Part shown: positions 23,457 through 33,975 of the stretch, in pieces
Numbering within the stretch: position 1 is the stretch's first letter
Layout: each line of letters opens with the position of its first letter
Assembly (NCBI GenBank): GCA_003415625.1
Contig: PYIU01000001.1
Location: forward strand, 310,001-374,000
DNA: 64,000 bases
Reading direction: 5' to 3'
Source of the DNA: Aquanectria penicillioides
Taxonomy: Eukaryota; Ascomycota; Sordariomycetes; Hypocreales; Nectriaceae
The notes under the pieces: generated by a model
Database searches by the model: none
The model's input: the letters and a program-made list of their open reading frames with translations, nothing else
What the model was told of the DNA's origin: nothing
Position numbers and translations under genes: made by a program

Positions 23457-25064
23457 ATGTCTGGAACCACTGCTGGGGACAAGAAGGTCCAGCCGGATGG
23501 CGGCGATGTCATCCGTACTCCAACTGACGTTGAGGAGGGAGCCGTTGAGAAGCCTCAGGCTGTGGATGTGGACCCTGCCTTCGCATTTACGGGCGGCGAA
23601 ACTGTCGAGTTTACCCCAGAGGAGGCACAGAGCGTCCTGAAGAAGATTGATTGGGCTCTCATGCCGCTCTTGTGCTGGATTTACGCCTTGCAGTTTGCAG
23701 ACAAGACGTCGCTCAACTATGCCTCGCTGATGGGAATCCGCGAGGACACGCACCTGGACTCCAAGAGCCAGCAGTACAGCTGGGCCTCGAGTATCTTCTA
23801 TGCCGGATACATCCTATGGGAGTAAGTTCAATTGCATCCTGAACATCTATTAGGAACTGGAAACTGACATTGCGACCTTAGATTTCCTACCACCTACCTG
23901 CTTCGAGCCCTGCCCCTTGGCAAATACACCTCGGCCAACATTGTACTTTGGGGTGCCGTGCTCACTTGCCACGTCTTCGCCATGAGTTATGCCGGACTCC
24001 TTAGCGTCCGCTTCTTCCTTGGCGCCCTCGAAGCCACAGTCACTCCCGCCTTTGTCATTCTCGTGTCCGCCTGGTACAAGCAGAACGAGCAGGCCAAGCG
24101 CATGGGTTTCTGGCTCAGCTGCAACGGCCTCGCCCTGCTTACCCTGGGACCTATCGCCTACGGCCTGTCTGGAACCACCAACACTGCTATTGAGACCTGG
24201 AAGATCCTCTACCTCGTGCTTGGCCTGCCCACCATCATCACCGGCATTTACTGCTGGTTCTACATGCCCGATAACCAGACCAACGCCAAATTCCTTACCC
24301 ACCGTGAGAAGCTCATTGCTGTTGAGCGTATCCGAGGTAACTTCCAGGGTATTGGAAGCCGTACATGGAAGTGGGAGCAGTTCTTTGAGGCCTTCCGCGA
24401 CCCCCGAACCTACCTCTATGTTGTTTTCTCGCTTCTCATGAACATCCCCAACGGCGGTATTACTTCTTTCGGCTCCATCGTCATCAAGTCGTTCGGATTC
24501 GATAACCGTCTATCTCTCCTCCTCAACATGCCTACCGGTGTCGTGGACATTGCTTGCAAGCTCGGATTCACCTACCTTTCCGACAAGTATCTGGACCGCT
24601 CTCTGTTCGCCTTCATTGCCATCCTCATCCCCATGATTGGAGGCATCATGATGATCTTCATTCCTCTTACTGCCAAGGCTGGTCTTCTTGTTGGCTACTA
24701 CTTCATCGGTGCTGCCGGTTCTGCCTGGTGCTTGGTCATGGTCATGATCTCCAACAACACCCTCGGCTACACAAAAAAGGCTACCGTGAACGGAGCCCAG
24801 ATCCTCGCCTACGCCGCCGGAAACTGGATTGGTCCCCAGACCTTCCGAGCCAACGAGGCTCCCGAGTACTATCACGGAAAGATGATGGTCGCCATCATGT
24901 ACGGCCTCGCTGCCCTGACGCTCATTGCCATTCGAGTCGTCAACATCATGGAGAACAAGCGCCGCGATAAGAAGGCTGCCGAGAGCCCCGAGGAGATTAT
25001 GGAGGGAACCGAGTTTTTGGATCTGACTGATTTCCAGCAGCCAACCTTCCGTTACATCCTTTAA
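23457..25064 (+). CDS. MFS permease, allantoate/anion:cation symporter (Dal5-like) family
   Basis: Two exons: 23457-23821 and 23882-25064 (515 aa, about 12 membrane helices). The cytoplasmic N-terminus is acidic and ends in KKIDWALMPLLCWIYALQF, then the family signature ADKTSLNYASLMGI at the end of helix 1. Further hallmarks are RFFLGALEATVTPAFVILVSAWY (helix 4-5), WKILYLVLGLPTIITGIYCW (helix 6), and the late motif NTLGYTKKATVNGAQILAYAAGNWIGPQTF. Members import allantoate, nicotinate-type vitamins or similar organic anions with protons; the substrate here is not determined. GATA-type sites in the promoter would fit nitrogen control. It is convergent with the flavin monooxygenase. Confidence 0.92.
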
Positions 25065-25762
25065 ATGGATTAATGATTTTTTTTCTGCAGCCCATGGGTC
25101 ACGGTGCATCCTACCCATCGAGGTGGTTAGGTGATTGCGAGCGTTCTTCTCTGAACACAGCATAGCTAGTGTACCGACCGTGGATTTGCTGGTATTTAAT
25201 TGAATATCTCTAGTTGATATAGTTAAAAAAATAAGATACTTAATCTTCAATTTAGCTCATTTTATAACACTGTGAAGCGCAGGAGAGAATGAAGTAACGA
25301 GCCGAGTTTTGTGCCCATCTCATGGTCATCACGGCACCTTCATTTCTAGACTGGCTCCAAAAAGTCGGGCCAATGGAGTCCCTCGATATCCCACAGAGAA
25401 CCTTGATGGTGTCACGAATCATGGCCTGGAACATCCTTCAAGCTCACTGTCAGCTGTCCTAGTAGCCCAACCCTAGAAATATAGAGCTTCGACACTAATT
25501 CTATCACTAACGTTTGGTAAAGAGAATGCCTCACATTTGAGGTGAGATAACGGAGCTCCTATCTTTTGATAAGGCTGTTGCGGAGACCGACCAGGATCAG
25601 TAGCTTGCGTAAACGATTTATCACGAACATCTTCTTATCATGATAGTCTGCATAATTTTTCATTTTGATCTTATCTGCCTTCAATCGGCCGAAAGCAATC
25701 TAACTTAGTTTGTATGTGTAATGAAGCGCTTAATAAGTAGATACGATTTCAGTATGCTATCT
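25065..25762. other. convergent 3' spacer
   Basis: Shared 3' region between the permease and the monooxygenase. AT-rich, no gene seen. Confidence 0.5.
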
Positions 25763-27848
25763 TTATTTGTTCATGAAAAATTCCTCAAAATCTTCGTCTG
25801 GGAGCTCAGGCTGCGTATCAGCCCCGTCAATGAGACCAAGATACCAGGTGAGATCCCTGCCGTCGTTTTCGCGGGCGGCAAAGCCGTTACCAAAGTATGC
25901 GAATCGGTTAGTGGTGGTGTATTTGAGGTCGAAGTCCTCCCAGCGAGGAGTGGCAATGGTCTCGAAAAACTGGATTCGCGAACCGGGCCACATCATGGGC
26001 TCGCGGTCGACGGTGCCCTGCTTGAACCACGAACGACAGGGCGAAGTCCATGCGGTGCGGGGGAGGAACTTGCGGCGGTGCTCAGCAAAGTCGGCGACGG
26101 CCTCCTCCTTGGGAGCAAAAGAGCTGATCTCCTCCTCGGAGATCTTCTTCAGCACCTGCATGACGTAACGGGAGACGGTCTCGGTGATGGGGAGGAAACT
26201 TCCGTGGCCATAGGGACCATAGGGACCGTTGAAGACTGCGAGTGGTCAGCGATGGTTACTCCAATCCTGCTGAGCGTTCTAGAACACGTACTAAAGTAGT
26301 TGGGGAAGTTGGCGACGCCCAAGGATAGATATGTGTTGGGAGTATCCTTCCAGTAATCGCCCAAGTTGACACCTCCACGACCAATGGTGGGATATTGAGG
26401 TCTCCAGCTGACATCGAAGCCAGTAGCACACACAATCACGTCAAACTCGTGCTCGACGCCATCTGAGGTCTTGATGCCCTTTGTCGTGAAGCATTCAATT
26501 TCTGATGAAACCACCGCGACGTTATCTTTGCAGAGGGCCTCGAGATAGCCGTTGCCTGGTGTAGGTCGGCGGCAACCGACAGCGAAATCCTTGGGGACGA
26601 TAATCTCGGCGACCTCGGGCTTGGCTGCAAGCTTTGCACGCATATCGTCCTCTGCGAACTGGGTTCTGGTTAGAGATGAGTATTGGGAGCGGTGTTTTCC
26701 TATCTCACCTTTCTGGCATCAGCCTGCTCCTGCGAGCCGTTGAGGATGAATCGGAACCGAGAGTTGAGCTCGGACTCAATCTTCTTTCGGTAGGCCAGAT
26801 ATTTATCAGGGTTGTTGCGGAGAATCTCGCGCTGCTTTTCGCTATCTAATATAATGTGTTAGTGGCATTCAATCTCTTGGATGAACCCCCAAGCTGCTTA
26901 CAGTCAAAGTTTGTGCCATTTTTGCCGGCAAAGCGCTGGCCAAATCCACCAGTGACCCAGTTTGCGCTCCGGATGAAGCACTTCATGTCTCCGACAACTA
27001 GATTAGGATGGCGGTGGTTAGCTTTGGTTCAAAATACGTTGCTTAGGAGGATGTGACATACTGGGCTGGATGTTGGGAACGATCTGAACGGCGGACGATC
27101 CTCCGCCGATAACACCGACTCGCTTTCCCTCAAGTTGGATGCTATCATCCCAGTTTGCGCTGTGGAGCATGGGGCCCTTGAAGGACTCTCGGCCCTTGAT
27201 AGCGGGCCACTTCCATTTGCTTCACGACATCTGTCAGCTCTTGCAATATTAGAGCTGGGACGCGATGTTGACTTACTTGAGAACACCGCTGGCATTGACA
27301 AAGATGTTGGCCTTGTCCTCAATGATGTCATTGGGATCTTCGCCCCTTTGGATCTTGAGGTGCCACATCTGGTCTTCTTCCTTCCATGTGGCAGCGACCA
27401 CCCTGTGGTTCAGTTGGATGTACTTGTTCAAGTCGTACTTTTTGGCCACATCCTTGAAGTACTGGAGAATCTCGGGTGCACCAGAGTAACTGAGTTAAGC
27501 GGTTGGATTAATTTGGAATTCTTGAAATCATAGTCCCAGAAACACCCACAATGAAGTCCATTCTGGAGATGGGGCCCAGGAGAACTGATAGTTAACCGAG
27601 GGGATATCGCAGCCGCAACCGGGATAGCGGTTCTCGTACCAGGTGCCGCCAATGGAAGGGTTCTTCTCGTAGCACACTAACTCCAGGTCAAGAGAACTGG
27701 TGTCAATCTCATGGGCAAGGTTCAGAGCGCTAGCGCCCGCTCCAAGACAAATGATCCGGAGCTTCCGGCCGATACGGCTGGGCTTCTCGAGAATCTCATA
27801 GCCGGACTTGGCCTGGGCGCTAGTCAACCAAGATGAAATAGAACCCAT
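25763..27848 (-). CDS. Baeyer-Villiger-type flavin monooxygenase
   Basis: Seven exons on the minus strand: 27848-27550, 27489-27277, 27219-27062, 26997-26902, 26845-26709, 26658-26292, 26235-25763 (580 aa). The FAD-binding Rossmann motif is at about 35-41 (LGAGASA) and the NADPH-binding one at 209-214 (GGGSSA). Between them lies the Baeyer-Villiger fingerprint [12 protein letters not shown] at 184-195 (consensus FxGxxxHxxxW[PD]), with an intact His190. CATGFD, the usual end-of-domain motif, is in exon 6. The reaction is NADPH- and O2-dependent insertion of oxygen next to a ketone, or a related S/N-oxidation. The substrate is unknown. All six introns are in frame. Confidence 0.93.
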
Positions 27849-28095
27849 GATTAAGATGCCTTTTTAATGCAAGATGAGAGAATGGATGTCTTCTTGCTGG
27901 GTGATCTCTCAAGTCTAATAAGAAGTCGAGCCTGGATTCTGGGGAACCATCACTCTAGCCTGGTCCTGCAAGCGTATTTGAGTTGATCTTCCCCAGAGTC
28001 ATCAGAGCTGTAGTCTGGTGGAGCTCCGGGCATAAAACGTGGGATCGCGTGTGAGTGCTACATTCTACGATTCCTCCACTCGTTCTTCGTGTTTT

Positions 28096-28137
28096 CGCCG
28101 CCTCCACCGCCACCTCCACCTCCACCTCCGCCTCCAC
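28096..28137. repeat. imperfect (CCNCCA)n microsatellite
   Basis: About seven hexamer units of CCTCCA/CCGCCA/CCGCCT, upstream of the monooxygenase. Confidence 0.8.
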
Positions 28138-30033
28138 TCTGCATGATGGATGTTGCTGATAGCGACCGGCAATTCTGGTGACTGACTCTGTCTTAAATTG
28201 CCGTAACTTCGCGTGTTGCAACGGTTTTGGGCGCTAATTTCTCCGCGTGCACGCGTGATGGTTCGTTGCTTTTGTTTAGGCGTGTTCCGGCCCCAGATGT
28301 CGGTATTCACCACCACCTAGTGATGTGCTAATCGCCTAGCTTGACTTTCGATGGGCGGAGGGCTGATTGGTAGTATCATCATTTACGGTGTAGCTGCGTG
28401 AGTTGGGTATTTTCGGTCTGTTGTCGCTTACTTATCGCAGTTTCTGGGATATGAGCACTCGTGTTTGACACCATAGAAGCGAAACGCCTTCAACGCCTAC
28501 AACGTCTCCCGCACCAACCTCTTAGTTAAGAGATTATATACTTTTCGTTCGACATCGAAAGGATGGTCTCAGCACGGCCGAGATACTTCGTAGATCATTT
28601 CGAATTTCCCGCTCGCCACAGCCGTGCGCATCAAACATGAAGAAACCCATAAACCCATATGCTAGACTGAGGTTTCGTGCTGTGGTCGATTCGCGCACTG
28701 CCGTTCTGTGCGACGAGCTTCTCATCAGCCACATCAACCCTCGCACTCGAAGCCTACACCACACTCATCCTACGATGAAAGAAGTTTAATCATCACCACG
28801 CGAAAGATGTTTCTTCATCATGTGATCAACACATGAATTTTCCGGCTCTGCTTACCCCAGCTTCGTCGGATCATCCCGAGGTGGCTAGAACAAGCTGACG
28901 TGAATTTCTGAAACATGGGAGGCTCCAGCCCAACCACCTCCACGGCCCGCTTGGACGGTGACGGTCGCATAACGGGCCAATAATTCCTGCAGCCTGGTTT
29001 TTCGTCTGTGTTTGCACAGCCCCGGGCTTGTTGGAGAACCCAGAAATGTCTCAAGCGAGGACAAGCGAAAAGGTTATTGCTGGATTGTGTTGTGGTCCTG
29101 CCTGGAGAATCGCGCCATAGATTGGAGAAACCCACAGATTACGGCATCTAGAAGCCAGCAAATCAACACCAGGAAAAGGCTCCGAAAGGGCTACAGGCTC
29201 TGCTAACCCAGAAGCCACACGTGCATCCGGCAGCCCGGGCATTCGGCGTAAAATGAGGTGGTTAGCCCACTGTCATGCCGCAGACTGTCGGTTGCCCTGA
29301 TGGACGACAAGCTGACATGCATGCGGATCAGGCTGATGACGACTGAGTGGCCGTCTCCCAGAGGATTGTTTTTCTTCGGCTGCTCCTGCATGACAACTCA
29401 GATGTGCCAAGCACGCACTTAAGGGAAATGGTGTGAGTGTTCCCAGCGTTGCTGAGCATCTGCACGATCCCTGTCTGTGCAGATCAGCTCCCCCCAATTG
29501 TCCGCACAGATGCCGAGATCGTCGGTCACAGAGGGCCACAGGACGGCCACACGAGGGCCTTGCAGCACCGACCCAGCCTGTTGGTGTGGCTACGCGTGCT
29601 ACGTAAAAGCGGTGGCTGTGTTTATGGCCGTGAACTCGACTGCTATTTGGCCTCTCATTGGCAGCTCATTGGCAGCCTGCTGGTAGCACGTTGGCAGTCC
29701 GACTCCGACTCGTCCTAGAAAAACCCGCACGAGATTTGAGCCCACAAGAGGCTGGGGAACTTAACATCATGCTCACTTAGTCACGCTTGGCGGTCAACTC
29801 TCGATATTAATCGACGAATTGATCTAGACGTTTGTGTCCACTTTTTCTTTTTATAGCATGAAAGGTTTCACAAAATGCGAGGCTGGCCACAGCCACTTCA
29901 CTAGTTGTGAGGCAGGATTGGGACGAAAAAGCATATATGTATGCACAGAGAAGGTCATAGCAGAATAGCTTTGTCGGTCTATCTCAGCACACAACTCTTA
30001 AAGGGCACTTGAATTCTCCCTTGAGCTCTATTT

Positions 30034-30053
30034 CAACTCAACTCAACTCAACT
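30034..30053 (+). repeat. (CAACT)4 in 5'UTR of secreted protein gene
   Basis: Four perfect CAACT units followed by a CA-rich leader without G up to the ATG at 30114, typical of an unstructured leader of a highly expressed gene. Confidence 0.85.
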
Positions 30054-30113
30054 CACACACAAACACATACACAACAATCTCCACCTCACAACTCACCAAC
30101 TTCTACCTTCACA

Positions 30114-30698
30114 ATGTCCTTCTTCACCAAGGCCGCCATCTCCTTCGTCTGCCTGACAGGCCTTGTCACCGCAGCCCCCACCAACATGCCTCGCGCTTGT
30201 ACTTCCGGCACCGTCAGAGTTCCTGAGATGTACAACCTGTACCCCCAGGAGCCAGACAGGACTAGCTCCGCCGTCACCGAGTGGCACGTCGAAACATACT
30301 CCAACAAGTCTCAGCTCGAACAGGCTGCCGTCTTCAAGAACATCCCCTCAGACGCCAAGACCTGCACCCTCAAGTGGGCTCAAGGAGCCAGAAACGACCG
30401 CACGTTCCTCGTCGATGGCAGCGACGCTTTGGTCCGCGTCCACGAGCTATCCGGCTTCCCCACCTCTGGCGTCTCCTACAACGCCGTCAAGGCCTTTGAC
30501 ACCCTCAACAACAAGAACCCCATCGCTGTTGACCTTACTGCCTGGGATACCCTCGATTCCGGCGACCACATTGGCGGCACCCTAGACTGCGCGCAGGAGA
30601 TCCGCGTTCGCGTCTTCCTGGAGCACGCCGACGGCGATACCAAGGCTCTCCTCGACCAGGACGACAGCAACGGCCTCTTCATCGAATACACCTGCTAA
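30114..30698 (+). CDS. secreted protein, But2 C-terminal-domain type
   Basis: Intronless, 194 aa from the ATG at 30114; the frame is open further upstream but only from non-ATG codons in a CA-rich leader. Residues 1-20 are a signal peptide ending in TAAP. The mature part begins near a Cys (RACTSGTVRVPEMYNLYP) and resembles the C-terminal domain of the ubiquitin-like-binding But2 family that is common in secreted fungal proteins: SSAVTEWHVETYSN, VFKNIPSDAKTCTLKW, FLVDGSDALVRVHELSGFPT. Four Cys remain for disulfides and the protein ends in YTC. Its role outside the cell is unknown. The family assignment is from pattern memory. Confidence 0.75.
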   Translation: MSFFTKAAISFVCLTGLVTAAPTNMPRACTSGTVRVPEMYNLYPQEPDRTSSAVTEWHVETYSNKSQLEQAAVFKNIPSDAKTCTLKWAQGARNDRTFLVDGSDALVRVHELSGFPTSGVSYNAVKAFDTLNNKNPIAVDLTAWDTLDSGDHIGGTLDCAQEIRVRVFLEHADGDTKALLDQDDSNGLFIEYTC

Positions 30699-31041
30699 GC
30701 GCAGTCCCTTTTCTCTTCACAAGACTTGCAGCTGTCAAGCCACTACCAAGCGCACCGACGACCTGTGAGCATCTTGCTCGCATATGCCATATCGAAGGGA
30801 TGAGCCCTATTCTTCCGACACTTTTTTAATTCATTCACATTCTTGTACATACTATTTGGGACTTGAAAGGCTTGGGATGCTCGGGTTTACGACTAATGGA
30901 TTATGAGGCTCTGAATTTAACGGAAACGAACAAACAACACACACAATTGGTAGATCGGATTCTAAAATTAGATAGTTAATCACAAAGATATGTCATATTC
31001 TCGTTGACAACAGATTTCTATGCATGAGAAATGCAGCCATA
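30699..31041. other. convergent 3' spacer
   Basis: 3' regions of the secreted-protein gene and the F-box-like gene; nothing else seen. Confidence 0.5.
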
Positions 31042-32655
31042 TCATGTCTTTGTCCAATAGGTCGGATCGTGCGACTCGCCGACATACAATTCACCTTCGT
31101 CTTCATAGTAGCATCCACTCAGATCTGTGAATCGATACAGGTCCAGAGGATAGTTCTCAAGACCACCACCCTTTACAATTAGATGTCGCGTCAAGTCAAG
31201 ATACCTTCTCCAATCGTCAACCCTGTCTGTCCAGAGGGGTTGGATACTGGAGAGGTCTTCCAAGTCAGGGTGAGTGTCCCAATGGTCCAACTTGAGGAAT
31301 CTACTGCACTCAAGATCAGGGCAGTCTCGCCTGAGGTAGGAAAACAAATCGCTCCAGTTGCCGCCGCCTTCTTTCACCATCACGTCGCAAAGATTAATGC
31401 GGCGTAGCTGAGGCGTCTGCTCTGCGCTGGCGTGAGGGCGCAGGAGCTCCATCATTGAAGGCACCTTGGCCCGCACTCGAGAGAGAGATAAAACTCGTAG
31501 TCCCCGCGAGTTTGGTGATTTTCTCCAATTCAGTTGATCGAGGTCCAGAAATTGAGTTGCCTCAATGCAGAGAGAATCAAGATTTTGGCAGGACCCGACA
31601 AATTCCCAAAGTGCGCTTTGATGGTCGACGTTTCGGAACTCGTGCTGCAGATTGCTGCGAGGAAAGTATGTCTCGTCGTTCGTGGTTCCATTGGCCATGG
31701 CATCAAGCAAGGAAAATTGCATAGATTGGAGATACTGATCTGTCCCATCGCCGGTGTCATCCACAATGGCCACTCGTAGATTTCGAAGACGATTTCGCGC
31801 TTCAATCAGCATTGGCGTCAACAAGCGCCCAGCATCGCGCGTGGTGGGAATCTCAAGTTGAAGATCCACGAGATGCTGGAACGCACGAGATGCTAACCCG
31901 CGGTGAATCGTGGCAGTGATTTCATCAATGGCGCGCAAGTCGTAGCAATCGACATAGCAGATGGCATCATTGTCTTCCGCTGTGAGGCTGCTGAAGTCCG
32001 TTTCTGAATAGTACGCATGCCTCAAGCCCTTGGCGTGCTCAAAGTCGCAGCGTGCAAGTGCTGGTGGGAAGGAAAGGCTAAAAGACTCGACATGCACGAC
32101 AGAGTCGAAAATTCTGAGCATCAAATCATGTTGAGAGAATTTTCCATCATCGGATCCTTTGTCAATCATGGATTGATTGCTGTTTGGCTCCTCCGTGTAC
32201 TGATCGTGTGCTCGAGGCAATGTGATGTCGTGGGAATAATGCCTCCTGGATGGCATAGAAGCTAGGATTGGGAGTATTTTTAGATGTCTAATCGACTGAC
32301 TACACGAAGGGTTCTGCAGACAATCTGCTGCCTTCACGAGCGATTCTTTAGAGTCAAAATCCACCGCCCACCAATGATGCTTTTGAAGCAACCATGTGGC
32401 GGTTGAATACCATTCACGCGAGACGAGGCGTAGCGCCAACAAGGTGGGCAGGTCAGGGTCCAAGCGATAGTTGCAAGTCAGGTATTCCTCGTTGTTGTAT
32501 TTCGTTGCGATTTTAGGGTCACCGCACGCCGAGAATACATCCCAATCCACGGCGATATCCCCGTACCGAGAAACGGGGAATCTTTTCATCGTTGGGTGCA
32601 GAAAATGCGAGACAATTTGGATCCTGATTTCCGATGGAATAGTCGTGTTAGAAAC
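31042..32655 (-). CDS. F-box-like/leucine-rich protein, 5' end unresolved
   Basis: The main frame from ATG 32589 to the stop at 31042 gives 515 aa. Upstream and in frame, 22 more codons run to an acceptor at 32656 (CACAG) and include IPSEIRIQIVSHFL, the start of an F-box-like helix, so the real protein should begin further upstream. A 58-base intron (32713-32656) fits, but no ATG was found in frame before it. The body has LALRLVSREWYSTATWLL (second F-box helix), then regularly spaced Leu-rich segments such as LRNLRVAIVDD and GLRVLSLSRVRAKVPS. Such proteins are substrate receptors of SCF ubiquitin ligases; the target is unknown. Confidence 0.7.
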   Translation of the reverse strand, partial: VSNTTIPSEIRIQIVSHFLHPTMKRFPVSRYGDIAVDWDVFSACGDPKIATKYNNEEYLTCNYRLDPDLPTLLALRLVSREWYSTATWLLQKHHWWAVDFDSKESLVKAADCLQNPSCSQSIRHLKILPILASMPSRRHYSHDITLPRAHDQYTEEPNSNQSMIDKGSDDGKFSQHDLMLRIFDSVVHVESFSLSFPPALARCDFEHAKGLRHAYYSETDFSSLTAEDNDAICYVDCYDLRAIDEITATIHRGLASRAFQHLVDLQLEIPTTRDAGRLLTPMLIEARNRLRNLRVAIVDDTGDGTDQYLQSMQFSLLDAMANGTTNDETYFPRSNLQHEFRNVDHQSALWEFVGSCQNLDSLCIEATQFLDLDQLNWRKSPNSRGLRVLSLSRVRAKVPSMMELLRPHASAEQTPQLRRINLCDVMVKEGGGNWSDLFSYLRRDCPDLECSRFLKLDHWDTHPDLEDLSSIQPLWTDRVDDWRRYLDLTRHLIVKGGGLENYPLDLYRFTDLSGCYYEDEGELYVGESHDPTYWTKT

Positions 32656-32772
32656 CTGTGAAATGAATCATTAATAAACCCCAACTGGATGAGCTTGTAT
32701 ACATCACTCTTACAATTGGTGGAGATGAGACACCGTGATGCTGTGGCAAACAGGATGTTTTGAGCTCCGAGC

Positions 32773-33600
32773 CTAAAGGCTTGCTGCAACTCGAATCGAG
32801 AGACCTTTTTGGCAGTTAGTTAGTTTTTTAACAACGGCGCAAACGCATCTTTGGCCATACTTTTTCTCCCATCGCCGCCTAATTTTGGATACGCCCTTTC
32901 TGGATTCACGTAATTGAAGGCGCATCTCGCCAGACCCTACGTAGTTCCTTGCGATTACACAGGCCTCATAACACATTTGCCGCAAAATGCCAGTTAGCGC
33001 ATTACCTGCAAGTCTGCGGTAATCTGTGGCCTTGTATTCCACCTTGCCTCCCCGACAAAGCCACCGATCAGGCGGGCTTTCGTTGTCACCAACGTCCGGT
33101 TGCAAGTTGAAGAAAGCCCCGAGGAGGCCGTCGGCACCCTCGTTCCAGGGTTCTTCTGGCCGATCGATAATGAAGATGTCTCGTCTGTGTGGAAGATACC
33201 AGTGATCGCCCGGGATAAGAAAGGCGTCGGTTTCCCCAGTACGGTTGCGCGTAAGGATCTCAGACACTTGGTGATTGATGCATCGCTTGATGGACTCGGC
33301 TTGGCCCGTACCAGGAGCCATGGGGAGCCCGTAGACGTCAACGCGGATCAGGTGTACATCTTGCGGCCTCGCGCTCGAGACCAATGTGAAAAGCTTCTGC
33401 GCCAGGTCACGCAGAAACTCGGGGTTGCTGGCAGCGGGAGTAACACAGTAGAATTGGATGCCTATGCTTGGACGAGGAGATTCGTCGGGTGGTGGTGAGA
33501 CCTCGGCGAGTGAACCATCAGTGATCCTCCATACGGTGTAGTACGAAGCGCCATCGTGGGTTGAAAGCTTTTCCGTGATGATTTTCGTGGCGCGTGGCAT
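32773..33600 (-). CDS. hypothetical protein
   Basis: Intronless frame of 275 aa starting at ATG 33600. I do not recognise a family. There is no signal peptide or membrane segment. The middle is rich in acidic and aromatic residues (LIPGDHWYLPHRRDIFIIDRP, PPDRWLCRGGKVEYKATDYR) and the C-terminus is strongly basic. It lies upstream of, and on the same strand as, the F-box-like gene, with the next exon starting about 60 bases after its stop, so the two could also be parts of one differently spliced gene. The length and stop-free frame support a real gene. Confidence 0.55.
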   Translation of the reverse strand: MPRATKIITEKLSTHDGASYYTVWRITDGSLAEVSPPPDESPRPSIGIQFYCVTPAASNPEFLRDLAQKLFTLVSSARPQDVHLIRVDVYGLPMAPGTGQAESIKRCINHQVSEILTRNRTGETDAFLIPGDHWYLPHRRDIFIIDRPEEPWNEGADGLLGAFFNLQPDVGDNESPPDRWLCRGGKVEYKATDYRRLAGNALTGILRQMCYEACVIARNYVGSGEMRLQLRESRKGVSKIRRRWEKKYGQRCVCAVVKKLTNCQKGLSIRVAASL

Positions 33601-33975
33601 GATAGTTGTGCCTTTGTTGGTATTTCATCACTCGTGTGATGGTTCTGTCGCAGTTGCGAGAAGGAAAATGGTGAAATGAGAGAGATGCCTCTCAAAAATC
33701 GGTCTAGGCTTATTACGGTGCGGACCGGGGAGTTGTTATTGGAGGACACTTGTCCCCGCTAGTTTTAGGACAGCTGAAACGAAACATAGCAGCTCAGACT
33801 CTCTCTGCATTTTCCCCGTTGACTATCCGTGGAATAGTTCAAATTGAGCAGATTAGAATGCCTACATGGAAGCTTTTCTTCTTTCTAGTTCCGACTTGTA
33901 ACGCCTCGCAATTGATTTGCTTTAGATCGTCACAGTCCGTGTCCAGTTTCCCAACCTAGACGCCCAGGTCACTGA
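33601..33975. other. intergenic
   Basis: Promoter of the hypothetical gene and 3' region of the Zn2Cys6 activator. Nothing else seen. Confidence 0.5.

Larger units (their letters stand above)
27849..30113. other. 2.3 kb intergenic, no gene seen
   Basis: Promoters of the monooxygenase and of the secreted protein at 30114. Holds a 12-base palindrome CGCGTGCACGCG at 28244-28255 and a (CCTCCA)-like microsatellite. No supported gene. Confidence 0.5.
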
